Shown here piece after piece: positions 34,589 through 47,330 of a stretch of 64,000 nucleotides of DNA (the first letter of the stretch is position 1; every line of letters starts with the position of its first letter). The DNA is from Nymphaea colorata. Lineage: Eukaryota; Streptophyta; Magnoliopsida; Nymphaeales; Nymphaeaceae. The position numbers and the translations under genes were made by a program. The DNA lies in contig NC_045138.2 in NCBI RefSeq assembly GCF_008831285.2, positions 16,091,934 to 16,155,933 of the forward strand. Direction: 5' to 3'. The notes beneath the pieces were generated by a model. The model saw nothing but the letters and a program-made list of their open reading frames with translations, did not search any database and was not told the origin of the DNA.

Positions 34589-37500
34589 TATTTAACCTTC
34601 TTCTTCCCATTTTATAAGTGGCTTGACTTGCTCGAAACCGCCACTGAAGCGCTTTTTATTTTCAATTGCTATCAAATCTACTTGCATAAACAAAATTTTA
34701 AAACGAGGAAAATAATATTAATTCATATTTTTTACTGTCAAATATATATATATATCTATATATATGGGAAGGTGGAATTTAAAAATTTGTTGCCGAAAAA
34801 ATAGTTATAATGGCATTAATAATGGTTTATGAAGCGAAAACAATTTATACTGCCATTAGTGATGATTTGCAGTCTTTTAGTAAAAAATTTAAATCATAGC
34901 CATCTGTTATCGGGCAGCATTGATTTTTCCTATATATCTGTGTGTCTCCAAGGGCAAAAGTTATAAGTTCGTAAACAAGGTTACAAACACACATAAAAAA
35001 TTGAAAATTTTTACAACCAGCAAGATTTAGTACTTTAGTATGAGAATTGTTTGCACATTTCAACCATCGACGTAAAATAAAATAAAATAAAAATAAAAAA
35101 ATCAATAGTGCAGTGTATATACATGCGTGTAGGTGTGTGTGTGTGAAGCAAAAGTGGTTTGATATTCGCTTCGAGTTCTCGATCCTTTCTTCCACTGTCG
35201 TCTAGGGAGAAAGTTACCACTATTATCATTACCAGAAACTAAAACTGCAACACAAGCCACGTCCTACGACAAAGTGGATGAATTATTAAAATATTAGACA
35301 TATATGTTTTTATATGGAAAACCGTAATTACTGGTCCTTGATGGGGAATCATATGAGCTATCAGTTCTAATGAGATCTTACGGTTGAGATTAAATTGTAA
35401 ATATAAAAGTAGGTTTGCTTTTTAAAAAGTTCCAAATATACCCTTCAAGAAGAGAGAGAGAGAAAGAGAAAAAGAAAAATAACATGCCCAACAAAAAGTT
35501 GAACCTGAAAACAGATTAAAGTTGAACCTGAAAAGAGATTACATATAAAAATCAGCTCTTAATTCTAGAAAGAGGTCCAAGGTACCACCATTTTTTTATA
35601 GGTTATAGAAAATTAATCAAACATAATTAAAAATGTGCATTCAACTGAGATAGCTTCATCCTATAAATAATATCGTTTCTGGAGTTCTGAATGACCCACC
35701 AAAACATAAACAAATGATTTTCTTTAAAGAAAACTCCACATCTACTTGGAAAATGAAAAATTGCAAGTTGGTCGTTAACTTTCTAAAAATTAGGAGAATG
35801 TTTGGATGAAACCCAAAAACCTGGCTTTGCATCCAAAGCCAGGTATTTGAAGTGTTTAGGTGCCATCATAACCAGGTTTGCAACAAGCCCAATTATGATA
35901 AAACCTAGTTCCATTAAATGGATTGAAAAACCTAACACTCATTTAGATTAAAAGTTGTTATATATGTAAACATGGTGATATTAATTTTTATTTATATATT
36001 TATTTATAGCAATTAATTATTCACATTTATTATTTTATATTTACAAATAATTTTTTAATGTAATCAAGCTGGACTCGGGTTTGGGCCCAAGTTTTAAATG
36101 TCAGGTCGGCCTGGGCCCGACTCGTTATTGGGCCGGCCCGAGCCCGACTCGTTATTGGGCTGCCCGATGCCTATGCTTACATATATATATAATAATGCCT
36201 GGTTGAGCTGAACACGGCCTGCTGCCCACTAAGGTTTAGAAGTAGTCCACCAATTTGGGGTAGAGTGGAAGCTTTGACCTTTTATTGGATGTGGATTATT
36301 AACTTACTTTGTACACTAGAGGAAAAGCTGGGGAAAAGCTGGGGGCTTGTGTAGGCAGTTGCCCACAAAAATTATGGTAAGTGATGGAGAAAGGAATGTT
36401 ACATGGCCTAAGAAATGGGTGTTGACATGTTTTGATTTGCAATGTTCAAAATTCCAAAGCTGAGTTACATTATAGCCAACCTAGTAGATTATAAGATATG
36501 TAAAAAAGTTTTGCATCACATGAATCAGTTTCTGCAATTCCTGCATATATGGTGCTCGAATATTTTCTCTGACATGTTTATCTTCAGGAAATGAAAAAAA
36601 AAAAAAATGCAACCTGAGGCAGCTTTTTCATCATTCATATTCAGCCGCAGAACATTGAAATATGAGCCTATATAATTCAGTACTACATGGATGTTCAATC
36701 TGTTTTGTCCTATGAGCGCAAATGGAGGAAAAATATTTTCTGATCTCGACGTCTGTGTCTCAGTTAGTCCTGTCCATATATCATTCAATCATCATTAACA
36801 TCGCCAAGATCAGCATATAATCACCATGGCTTAAGGCTTCTCCCAATTATACACAAAGAACTAGATAAGTTATACAAATCACTGTAGCTGTCGAATTGAG
36901 CTCATCGACCTCAATCTTGTTCAAGTCCAAAATAAGAACAATAAGACGATGAAATGCAATAACATGATCATCCTGATTACCATTGCTAAACAGTTTTCAA
37001 GTGAAACCATCTACCAGTTAGTCCTTAGTTTTTCTATTTTCTTCCTGATTATGTGGTTCCCTTTTGAATCATAATCATAGAAAACTGATTGTGGTCAGTT
37101 TTTTGCTTGTACATTTTTCTCTTGCTATTGTTGTTTTGTTTCCATATCTGGAATCCTCCTTTTAATCTTTAATGCAATTGTAATCCGGGTTCATGAGACT
37201 TGAAGTTACAGTTGTAATTTACAACTTTAGTTTATTCATTATGTTGAATAATTGAAGTGTTGGCGATGTCTTTTCTCTAGTGTGATCTTCTTTTGGGTAA
37301 AGACGGCATGTACTTAAATGAATTGCTAGTTCTTTGCTGCTTATTTCAGATTGAGTTTTTATTAAAATGAGTTGGTAGTTCTTTGTTTTTTATTAAAACT
37401 TTGGTTTTTATTGCACTACACATACTTTCACTTGTTTTTTTAATTGTTTGTAGTAAATTTTGAACTGCATGCATTCTTCTATCTTCTTTTCATGCTGTAT

Positions 37501-39350
37501 GGTTATAATTGTTTTCTGATATCATTTATTAGCAATTCTTTTGGTACTGCCCTACTATGGGCTATTTCTACATTTGTGACCATGTTAAGGAAAGTTTTAG
37601 TTACTGAAAGCAAATTTTTGGGCCTTGTTGATTGTCCATCAAAATTGAGGTTGTTTGATTTGGCTATAGAATGTTTGGATGATATGCTTTTCAGCACAAG
37701 TTAAAAAAATGGTTCTCTATTGGTTAAATGCACAAGGCTTGTGAAGGATATATCTAGTCTACTACTAGTTAGATTGCATTCCTTCTTGTTTCTTGTTCAA
37801 CCATTATTCATCTTAATCCATATATATCATTGTCTTTTTGTAGCTCTTGTTTAGTCGCTTTACGCTCTTCCATCTCAATGAGCTGAGTTAGATTCCTAAG
37901 CTGAAGCGTTCTTTCTATTTTTCTTTCTTTCCATTCTTAAGTGCTGCATTATGTAGATATACCATATTGGCCAGTTAGTTTATAAAACTATTTTTTTGGG
38001 CCCAGACGCTTTTGATCTTTATGTCATAATTCTACATATCAAGTTACAACAAAAAACCCCACAACTATGCCTTTTTTGAAACACAATCATTTTACAGTAC
38101 GTTCATCATTTAGTCTTGCCATTGAAAGGTAAGACATCAATTCCATTTTCAACTGAAACATGGGTTAGCAAGGCTAGTGGGGTTTGGTGGTTTTGTTAAC
38201 CATTGTGGTATCTTTCCCTTGATACTTTAACCTATGAAAATGTTGGTTTAGGGCATTGTTCACTTCTGCCTTTACTTTTAGACACCTATCTTTTGCATTG
38301 CTCAACCAAAAATAATCTTTTCCCAACTAACCGTAGGCTATCACATAATCTGGTGTATTCAATGTGATAAAAGAAGTACAATACAAAAACAAATTGTAAG
38401 ATCATTTGTTTGTCTCTGAACATTGGAAGTTATATGCAAACATATGCAATTTAGTTGATTTCTCTTTTCTAATCAGTGAGGTGTAACCTTGTTTAATTGT
38501 TTTCTTGTTAGCAATGCTAGAAAGTTGTAAGGGAAACTAATGTCTCTATTTCCCTTTTCATGTTGATTTTTGAGAAGCAAAAAAGGTAACCTTCACTGGT
38601 TTGATGATCACTTCGACAGAAAGTAGTATTTATGGACTTCATTATTAATATTGGGAAAACTTTAGAGTGTTTTTCACAATATTGAAAAAGTTTGGTATAA
38701 TTTAAAAAATCTCCACCTTTTTGTGTTTTATTTTTTAAAATATATGGTCTGTCCCCTCCCTATAGACCTTCTGATTTATTATGCTTGAGTGATAGTGAAA
38801 AGAATTATTACAACAGTGGGAAAACACAAAAGGGATTTAAATCTCCGAGTACAAATCTGATGATCCAAACTGCTTGATTTTATTTGATTTTGTTAAAACT
38901 TAGTTTTCGTTTTGGTTTTTAGAGTTATTGTTCATTAACACATCATGTTTTTATTTACAGCACTTGTTTATTTAAATGTTGCTTTCTAAAGTTATCGTGT
39001 TTGTACACCCCCCCCCCCTTGCGACTTAGATCTATATATAATCAAGCATTGGAATCCGAAATCGAGAAGTTGGATTTAATAAAGAAAACAGCAAGGATCC
39101 ATCCATATACATGGTATATATTTTTTCTTAGCAAATGAGATAATTAAATGTACAATTTTATTTATCATTTGGATTCAGTTGCATGTAAAATTATGGATAT
39201 GGTTCTATATTTTTGTTATTTAAGTATGATTTACAAATCAAATAAACCAATCTTTCGCTAGTCAAGTACTGGTTTATCTATATGCCAAATTCAAAATCTC
39301 AGTTCACTGAATAACATGGTCCAGGCTGACACACATTAACCTACAACATA
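34589..39350. other. Gene-poor AT-rich DNA
   Basis: No gene is recognised on either strand. Noted inside are a (TA)n run near 34743-34765, the GGGCCCGA-type repeat at 36065-36170, and a short poly-C run at about 39007-39018. The plus-strand open frame at 37444-37704 has no family match I can name. Confidence 0.4.
36065..36170. repeat. GGGCCCGACTCG-type repeat piece
   Basis: A GC-rich island in AT-rich DNA contains the string GCCCGACTCGTTATTGGGC twice (about 36113 and 36143) with inverted GGGCC/GGCCC motifs. It resembles subterminal repeats of plant DNA transposons, but I cannot assign a family. Confidence 0.5.
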
Positions 39351-41600
39351 TTTTTTATTTAATTTTCAATTTAAAAAATTTAACACTCAAAAAAATGTTT
39401 TTTTTTTTAACTATCCAATATCGCTTTGCCAACAAAGCAATGCCAGAGCAAATGGCAATGTGATCTGTTATCTGGGTGCAAACCCTGAAAGGGAGAATCC
39501 AGAGTCTAGGATTGTGATGATTCTGCGAATTACAATCTACAAGACATTCTAATCCTCCTTGCTTAGGTTCTAACCAAGAGGGAGGGACCTCCAGTCCCAT
39601 CTTTGTGGGAAATGAAGGGACATAAAATTGAGGCAAGAGAGCTAAAATGTTTCCCCTTCTCCTCGATTATATTAAACAAAAAGAAGACACAACAAAATAA
39701 TAATGGATAACCAACTAAAATTTGCAATTTGAAGGTTTCCCTGCTTCATATTGGCTTAATCAGAAGCTCATTAACTCCGTATTTTCTTTTTATTTCAGAC
39801 AGTAGCGGACGCGGACTTATGTGGGACACGGCCCACATCAGCCCACAGAAGTTGTTATAGCTACTTAACTTTGATTTGTTTATATACAAGTGCTGCTTAA
39901 ACTCTAAAATTTTAACTATTAGTGCTCCTTAGGTAGAAATTTGTTGCTCCACACCGACGTCAAACCAGGGTTGGGAGAGCAATTCCTCTTATGAAAGAAA
40001 ACGTTGTTATCAATGAGGTGTAAATAAAAAAAAAATATTCATGATGAAGGTGGAAACTTTTTAACGTGGTTCAGCTGAGATGCAGGTCTCGCTATATAAT
40101 GTGATTATTAACATTCTACAAATTAAGAGATTGTCCCTCTCGAATGGTGGCTGATATCGATGAACAGAATGACCATGCCAATCTATACCATAAAAAATGG
40201 ATATAGATATAGACAGTTTACAATGACTATCACCTGGACCTGGTAACAGAAGTGCAGCAGGAGAACAAAGCAAATATGAATAGTGTAAAAGAGAACAAAG
40301 AAGGAGCAGCATGTTCCTGGAATTGACATGCATATGCAGTATAGTTTAGAATGTAAATAGAATGAAAGCACTACCATGCATATGCAGTCTATTTTAGCAC
40401 GTAAAAAAAAGTGAAAACACTTAGAAATACACTAACCTCATGCTGCTTAGAAAGCCCCATTATGACTGTTAATATATCATGAACATAATAAAATCCAGAA
40501 GGATGAAAAGTCGTTCACAAAACCCAGAAATAAGCTTCGCTTGGACCTACAGAAGCTCACTAATTCAGATCCAGAATTTGGGGCACAACATCAGCTAAAA
40601 ACGTGTTACATGCATGCGCCTTTGGCGTTTAATGCATACCTAGCAATGTTAAAGCACATTCATGAATGAAAGTACCTCGTTTATATTCAACTTGGTGAAC
40701 ACCTCTTGCAGAACTTTGAAATTCTGGATGATCATCAAAATTGACCTAAAAAAATTCACATAAATAAAAGAAAAAACATAATGGATAAGAATCTCCACAT
40801 CCAGCATAAAAAATGAACACAATTGACGAGCAAGGCCTACTTTGCGATTGCAAGAAGAGGAGCGTTTTGTGAGCAAGTGATTTTGTCTGTAGATGAAGAG
40901 AAAGAAAAAGAAAGAATAGGGTGTGGAAGGAGGGAAGGAAAGTTAAAAAAGAAAAGTACCTCACCGGCCTGCAACACCATTGAAGAACAACAATTGCTTG
41001 TTAGTCACAAATCAAGCACGTTCAATGAAAAGCATGTTCAGCTTTACCACATCCAATTAGTTTTCCAAAATTGTAAAGAGACATAAGACAGAAAGCCCTT
41101 AGTATATTAATTACCATGTCATTCCTGCCAATGTTGTAAAAGGCGAAAAAGCAAAGCGAGGCATTGAGCTCTTCATGATGCGAGGCAAAGCGAGGCGTTA
41201 GTTGAAGCATAGGCTTCACGGACAAGGTTGTGAATTATAATATATACATCTATGGTAATAAAATTTGGAAAAAAAAAACTAGAATTATAAACATATTAGA
41301 GGAAAAACCATTTAAAAATGCATTTACCTCACATTAATCTTTCCTTACACACATACACACATGAAACCATAGCCACATGTAAATCAAAATGGATACAATG
41401 TTGGCCTACGTAATTAGCGTATGGCTCGACCGGTCCTAACGTGTTCCACAATTGACACGTTAGCACAATCTGCCCTAAGCAGTTAAATTGTTCTAAAATT
41501 CTAGTGAATGATCGAGATAGACCACAGCGAAACAAGTATTCATCAACGACAATAACCACACGAAAATTTATATCTAACAAAAATGATAAAAGTCATATAT
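39351..41600. other. Intergenic, with one exon-like stretch on the minus strand
   Basis: No gene is recognised. On the minus strand, 40745-40676 is a 70-base open segment bounded by a good acceptor (T-rich, then AG) and a donor (GAG/GTACTT). It reads VNFDDHPEFQSSARGVHQVE and onward, but I do not recognise it and found no convincing neighbouring exons. Around 41130-41210 the AAAGCGAGGC repeats look like transposon debris. Confidence 0.3.
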
Positions 41601-41607
41601 GTTCTGA

Positions 41608-41835
41608 CATACAAGAAATTTGTGCAAGCCACAATCTTAAAATAATCTAACATTCACAATTATGAATTATGAAACATTGAAAATGATCTAACACACAATA
41701 ACTTTGTGCAAACCCCATTCTTAAAATGTTCCGACATTCACAATTATGAAACATTAAAAGTGATCTTACATATAACAAATTCGTGCAAGCCACGATCTTA
41801 CAATGATCCAACATTCACAAACTTCTGGTAAGTGG
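41608..41835. repeat. Tandem repeat, about 85-base unit, 2.6 copies
   Basis: Three successive units share TTTGTGCAAGCCACAATCTT-like starts (about 41617, 41703 and 41779), each followed by ACATTCACAATTATGA or a close variant. The third is truncated. Confidence 0.75.
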
Positions 41836-42399
41836 CAACTTGAAAGATGACAAAGTTCGTGCACGATCATTTTGAATCAAAAGAAAGACGCTAAATGAGA
41901 TGAATAAGATCAAATGGACAACATATAACAAGCATGTCTATCACAAGCTAAATATGACTCAGAGAGTGCACGGCTCAAAGGTCCTGCTTCAAAGCTAATT
42001 GAACCACCAAAATCATCGTTTCATTGAACACTAAAAAGTACAGCCTTATTTATGAAGTGCTTAAAGGCCCTGCTTCGTAGATAGTGAGCCTTGTTTATGA
42101 AGTGCCTTCATTTTTATTTTAAGTCTAATTTTCTTTTTGAAACCGAAACATTATCAAAAACCGATTTTCTCACATATAGCACATCTCCATTAATGATTGT
42201 GTTTAAGATGAGCGACAACATAATATTAACTGAACCTATCTTCATTAACGAATGTGTTGTTGACATCAAAGTAACATGTATGTAAACAAACTCAAGTTAC
42301 ATATTCATAATCAAATCAATTACATCAATCTTCATTAACAATCCATGGCATCTTGCCATTCCTTATACTGGGTAGCTTTTTCATAATTTTGAGGCTCAG

Positions 42400-43835
42400 A
42401 TTTAGACATAAGAAAGATGAGACACAAAATGTTTGTTTAAAAAATGTTGAAATGAGATAAACTTGTTCAAATTATACATTGTTCCGTATTTGTGATTTGA
42501 CATGAGAAGACTATTGGTTGAAGGTGAGGCGATGAGAATACAAAAGTAGTCTTTAAACCAAATTGTGGCCTTTCTGACCCGAGCGGATCTCCTAATAGGT
42601 CTCGAAGTCTGATTTGGATCAAGGTTAGAGTTTGGCTCGTTGGAATACAGTGATACAATGGAGTCTTCTTGTTTTCTATTGGATCTGGGAGTCGGATTTG
42701 GGTCTAGATAAAAAGACTGGTTGGAATTGATGGGTACAATAGATTCTTCTAGATGTTCAAGATTCAAAGGGTTTACAATCTCTAAGTGGGTTGTGTCTAA
42801 GTCTAGTAGGGTACTAGGGAATATTCTATCGGTTTCTTCTTGGTTGTAAGGTATGGGTAAAATAACATTATTTTTATCATTCTTTTTGTTTTGAAAAGAG
42901 AAAATATGTTCATAAAATATAACGTCTCGACTAAAAAATATCTTGTGAGTTTCTATGTCAGACAACTTGTATGCCTTTTACCCATCTAGATATCCAATAA
43001 ATATGCATTTGAAAGCTCGAGGCTCAAATTTATCGTTTTTGTGACTAGTGTTAGTGGCATAGCATAGTGACCCAAAAATTTTCAAGTGTTTAATAATGAT
43101 CTTTTTCTTGAATGATCTTCCAAAATGGGTTTTTCGTCAAGTTTTGAAGAGGGAATACAATTTACCAAATAGGCAGCCGTTAAGATGCATTCCCTCCAAA
43201 ATTGTACAAAAATGTTTGATTCAAATCGAAGAGCCCTAGCAACTTCTAGGAGGTGTCTATGTTTATGTTCTATTGTACTGTTTTGTTGTGGTGTAGCAAC
43301 GCAACTGTGTTGATGGGTAGTCCCTTGATTTTGTAAAAGTTCGTTCATTTCGAGTGAGAAAAACTCAGCCCTATTATCGGATCGTAAAGATTTAATTTGG
43401 AAATTAAATTGGGTTTTGATTAACGCAAAAAAATTTTTGATAATGTGGAGCACTTCAAACTTATGCCTCATTAAGAAAATCCATGTGGCACATGAAAAGT
43501 CATCTATAATACCAAGAAAATAGTAGGCACCAGAAATAGTGGATTGGGTGTAAGGGCTCCAAATATCACAATGGGTCAAATCCAAAGGATGTGTTGTAGA
43601 AATATCACTCAAATCAAACTTAAGTCGTGTCTGTTTTGCACGATGGCACACATCACACATGTGATCATTATTCAAAACAAGACTTAGATCTAAATTTCTG
43701 TTCCCTAATTTCAATCGAGAAGATGAAATATGACATAATCTCTTATGCCAAAGTTCATGCGATGAAAAAGAAAAATAAGTGTGAACATACTTTTGTCCTT
43801 GTTGAAACACTGTGTGTATTATTAATTAATCTGTT
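42400..43835 (-). mobile_element. Copia (Ty1) retrotransposon remnant
   Basis: Minus-strand pieces of a Copia polyprotein. The 43810-43082 frame carries the gag-pre-integrase zinc region (ELWHKRLCHIS, then CDVCHRAKQ). It is followed by the integrase core with its first Asp in DIWSPY, second Asp in SDNRAEF (usual SDNGTEF) and Glu in NSTIEHKHRH (usual ERKHRH). After a break and an in-frame stop, 42965-42402 continues with DIETHKIFFSRDVIFYEHIF and the linker ending RRSARVRKATIWFKDYFCIL. The sequence stops before the reverse transcriptase; RT and RNase H are missing. No LTRs or target duplication were found. It is a dead, truncated copy. Confidence 0.93.
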
Positions 43836-44330
43836 AGCAAAGTCCCCAAGAAGCCCAGGACCTTGGGGATGCGGGAAGGAGGGATGACTTAGCCTCTTGG
43901 GAACCGCCAGAAAGCAAACTGTCTATGAGGAAGAAAAATGAGACTTTTTGTTTAAAAATGTCTTTGTGATTATAGGTAGCATAACTAGTTAGATAGGTGA
44001 AGCAAACACATTGTTAGTTTGATTTTTGTGGATGTTACTCTCCCAAGACTGTAAATAATGGGATCGTGACTTCTTTTAAAGGATGAAAAGTACCCCACCC
44101 AAATCCCCGAAGCAACCCAGAACTTTAGAAGTTGGGAAAGGGGGTCATTGAGCTTGCTATTCACTGGAGATGATATGTCACCTTTGTAGCACGTACTTAG
44201 CAAGGCATTTGGTGGCTCATGTCTCCATCATTATCTCTTGCTATTCTGGTCGTTGTTAATGTGAATCAGCCACACAATGATGGATAGGCTCTTATCTGGC
44301 CAGGCCAGGCCAGCTTGATGAATGTGTGGA
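43836..44330. other. Degenerate sequence upstream of the Copia piece
   Basis: Two diverged copies of a motif lie here: CAAAGTCCCCAAGAAGCCCA near 43840 and CAAATCCCCGAAGCAACCCA near 44100, each followed by GGGAA and GTCAT/GATGA-like strings. This suggests an internal duplication in a decayed element. No gene is recognised. Confidence 0.4.
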
Positions 44331-46327
44331 AACAGGCTTAGAATGGTGTGTTTGCATTAGAGAAGGTCATGTCTAATGTAATCGCCACATCATAATTTGC
44401 GATAACTTCTTCTGGTGGATAAATTAATGTCTCATTAACATATAAGTGGAGAAAAATATTTTCAATTAATTAGTTATATATTTGTGTGTGTGTGTGTAAT
44501 TAAACTTTAATGAGATTCACTTTAGGCCGTCCAACTCCCAAGCATAGCTTGTGCTGCTATTCACAAATCTAATTGCATGAGAACTAAAAACCCCATCTTT
44601 TCCCTCGCCAATAAGGCACAGAGTGCATCCATGTTTGAGGTAGCGACAACACTCAATTACGTACCTCGTATACCATATATGTAGGGATGTCAATGTATTT
44701 GATTTGGATCAGATGAGCAATAGAACCATTCCGAAAAAATTGGATATGAAGGAAAATTTAATATTTGATTAAGAAAACAAATCATATTTGGATTTAAGAA
44801 ATGACATCTGATTGGGTTCAAATACAGATTTAGATATAAATGAATATCCTATTAGATACAAATTTGGATCAAATTATTTATTTTTAAACATACATCCCAT
44901 ATCCGATACTCTTACATTTTTAAAGTTGGTCAAATTCGATTTTCCGATTTGGTTATAAATGCAGAATTCATATTCAGATTATGAAATTGGGTTTTGGTCT
45001 CGAATTCAGATGTGGCTTTTTTTAGTTCTTATTAGAATGCAAGTTTATGAATATCTGCAAAAGCAGATACGGTTAAGGGTATATTTGAGTTGAATCTGAT
45101 CAGTTGACATCCCTACTCATACACCACATAGATATAATGCTGGCTAATAATGAAAGATCTCATTCACCAAAAGCTTAAACAACCATGTTAAGCCCTTTAG
45201 AAAAATAAATAAATGTAAAAATAAAAGATAATTTATGAATATTTTCATTTAGGAATGAAATATTATTAAAATTGGAAATGAAAATGTAAGAATAGAACAT
45301 AATTTATGAATATGTTCATTTAGGAAAGAAATCTTATTAAAACTTGGAAATAAAAAATATAGGATTGAAAATAATTTATTAGTCTTTCATTTAAAAAAAA
45401 AATCTTATTGACAATTGGAATTCAACAAGCTGGTGATACGTATATAAAATGGAAAATCCACCCCACGCACCACCACTATTGAGGGGGATGATAAAGAATC
45501 CCAAGCATCTTTGGGCATTCATCCATAGATCTACTTCATTCTCCCTTTAACTATTATATTTAAATTCTTTTTTGTAAATCTAACCTTAATGTGATCTTAT
45601 GTTGATGAACAATATAATCTATGTTGATTTTTTTTTTGTAATAGTGTTTTATAATAAGCAAAAATGAATTGCTCTCAAAGCATCAACATTTTGGTAAAAG
45701 AAACATTGGTAGGTTTTGAACTGTAATCTAAACAAACATTGAATCTTAATCTACCACTTCCAACTAAATAACCTTTACAACCCTCTTTATATTATACTAT
45801 TGCATTATTTTTACGTGGAAACCGCATGTTATTGCATTACGTTTCGTAGCTTGGGATTTCATATCAAAGTTTACCACAGATCTACAAGGATCTTAAAACT
45901 GCATATGGAAAATGGGTCATGATCCAGGGCAGAGTACTGAGACCTGTTGGGTGCGCCAATCTCCTTTTCCATTTGAACTGGATCTAAACTCTCAAGTGAA
46001 TGCGGAGGCATGTTACCGTACTGAGACTCTGCATCAAGAAATGTCAAAACGCAAAAAGGACAGAAGAGAGAGTCAGCTTCTTCCAAGGAAAACGACGAAA
46101 GAAGACTACAACAACAGATGACAAAGAAGAAGGAAACAGAATCAGAATTAGATCTTAGAGTTCGACTGGTGGCAGAGAACCTTGCGAGAGGTAGAGCAAC
46201 TCATGGCCTCTGCTCAGAGAAAGAGAGAGAGAGAGAGAGAAGGAGGGCGGGAGACAATGATGTGAAAACGAAGGTAGCTTAGCAATTTTTAAAGAGCAGT
46301 TGAAGGTTGTCTGATTGTGTGGACTCA
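44331..46327 (+). repeat. Left arm of large inverted repeat
   Basis: This arm is the reverse complement of 46417-49068, with an 89-base spacer at the centre. The innermost 330 bases (about 46000-46327) pair with 46417-46740. The outer 1.37 kb (44331-45705) pairs with about 47676-49068. Between these blocks the left arm has about 300 unmatched bases and the right arm about 935. Matching strings include GGTTGTCTGATTGTGTGGAC (innermost), TAATAGTGTTTTATAATAAG, and AACAGGCTTAGAATGGTGTG (outer end). Both arms carry the GATGTCAA element. Confidence 0.93.
44693..45116. mobile_element. GATGTCAA-ended element, copy 1
   Basis: Begins TAGGGATGTCAATGTATTTG and ends GTTGACATCCCTA, so the ends are inverted. 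Internally it has runs of diverged GGATTT/AAATCC-like strings (GGATATGAA, GATTTGGATC). It lies in the left inverted-repeat arm. Confidence 0.75.
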
Positions 46328-46539
46328 GTAATTTATAGATTTAGCCCTTGGCGTGAGCGGGACGTAACTCTTTTATATTTATTATTACATATCGTCGTCA
46401 ATAGTGTTAGAATTAATGAGTCCACACAATCAGACAACCTCCAACTGCTCTTTAAAAATTGCTAAGCTACCTTCGTTTTCACATCATTGTCTCCCGCCCT
46501 CCTTCTCTCTCTCTCTCTCTCTTTCTCTGAGCAGAGGCC

Positions 46540-46816
46540 ATGAGTTGGTCTACCTCTCGCAAGGTTCTCTGCCACCAGTCGAACTCTAAGATCTAATTCT
46601 GATTCTGTTTCCTTCTTCTTTGTCATCTGTTGTTGTAGTCTTCTTTCGTCGTTTTCCTTGGAAGAAGCTGACTCTCTCTTCTGTCCTTTTTGCGTTTGAC
46701 ATTTCTTGGTGCAGAGTCTCAGTAGCGTGCCTCCGCATCCAGAAGGAGCTAATGGAATGCGAGGCATAAGGTCCTCCTCCCGGCTTTAAGCGTAAGGTCT
46801 CCGATGATCTTCAGAG
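46540..46816 (+). pseudogene. Broken 5' fragment of a UBC15-18 type E2 gene
   Basis: Two exon-like pieces. ATG at 46540 gives MSWSTSRK up to a GT donor (46564). After a short intron with acceptor at 46713-46714, 46715-46816 reads VSVACLRIQKELMECEA, a stop (46767-46769), then GPPPGFKRKVSDDLQR and a GTATGT donor. This aligns with the start of plant UBC15/16/17/18 E2 enzymes (Ser/Arg-Lys, then ACNRLQKEL, then PPxGFKHKVTDNLQRW, from memory of the family). The catalytic Cys domain is absent. The reading frame is broken by the stop and by an exon 1/2 phase mismatch. The left arm has an inverted partial copy (about 46238-46000) that ends soon after CCTCCGCAT. Identification rests on about 30 residues. 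Confidence 0.55.
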
Positions 46817-47330
46817 GTATGTCTACATGTTATAAAAGAAGAGGAAAATTCTGCTGAAGAACAGAGTTTCTATATCTAGGCCATGACGTGATTCAATTAT
46901 TCATCGGCCCTTCAATGATTAACGCTAAGGTTTTTAGACTTGCAGAGCATCTTTGGCCTGTGATGCACTTGACAAGTAGAATCCTCACCAAGTTATTAAC
47001 CAAATCAAATAACTACAGTTCCCAAAACGAAACCAACAAAAACAAATGAATGCATAACCCAGGCGTCTTCCTGTATAAAACACACAATCAACAATGAAAA
47101 CTCCATACAATATTGTGGCATACGAATCTAAAAAGCACAACATGGTACCATAAATTTAATACCTAAATCCCTTACATGTTATTATCCAAATCCAACAACC
47201 TAAAACCCCAACATTGACATAAATCATATTCAATAATTAGAAACACCCAACTTGACACTAAAAAATTCCGACGGTGAAACCAATACCACAAACTTTGTTG
47301 GTAAGACTTGGCAGTCCAACAACCATCGCC
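46817..47330. repeat. Direct repeat R2, copy 1
   Basis: From GTCTACATGTTATAAAAGAA to GACTTGGCAGTCCAACAACC. It recurs in direct orientation at 49886-50284 with a few percent difference and one internal length difference. Shared strings include TTCATCGGCCCTTCAATGAT and CCCAGGCGTCTTCCTGT. It begins exactly at the donor of the E2 fragment, so it may be former intron sequence. Confidence 0.9.

Noticed and set aside
46462-46767. Minus-strand 101-codon charged open frame in the right inverted-repeat arm
   Set aside because: It is antisense to the E2-like fragment and a CT microsatellite; no domain is recognised.
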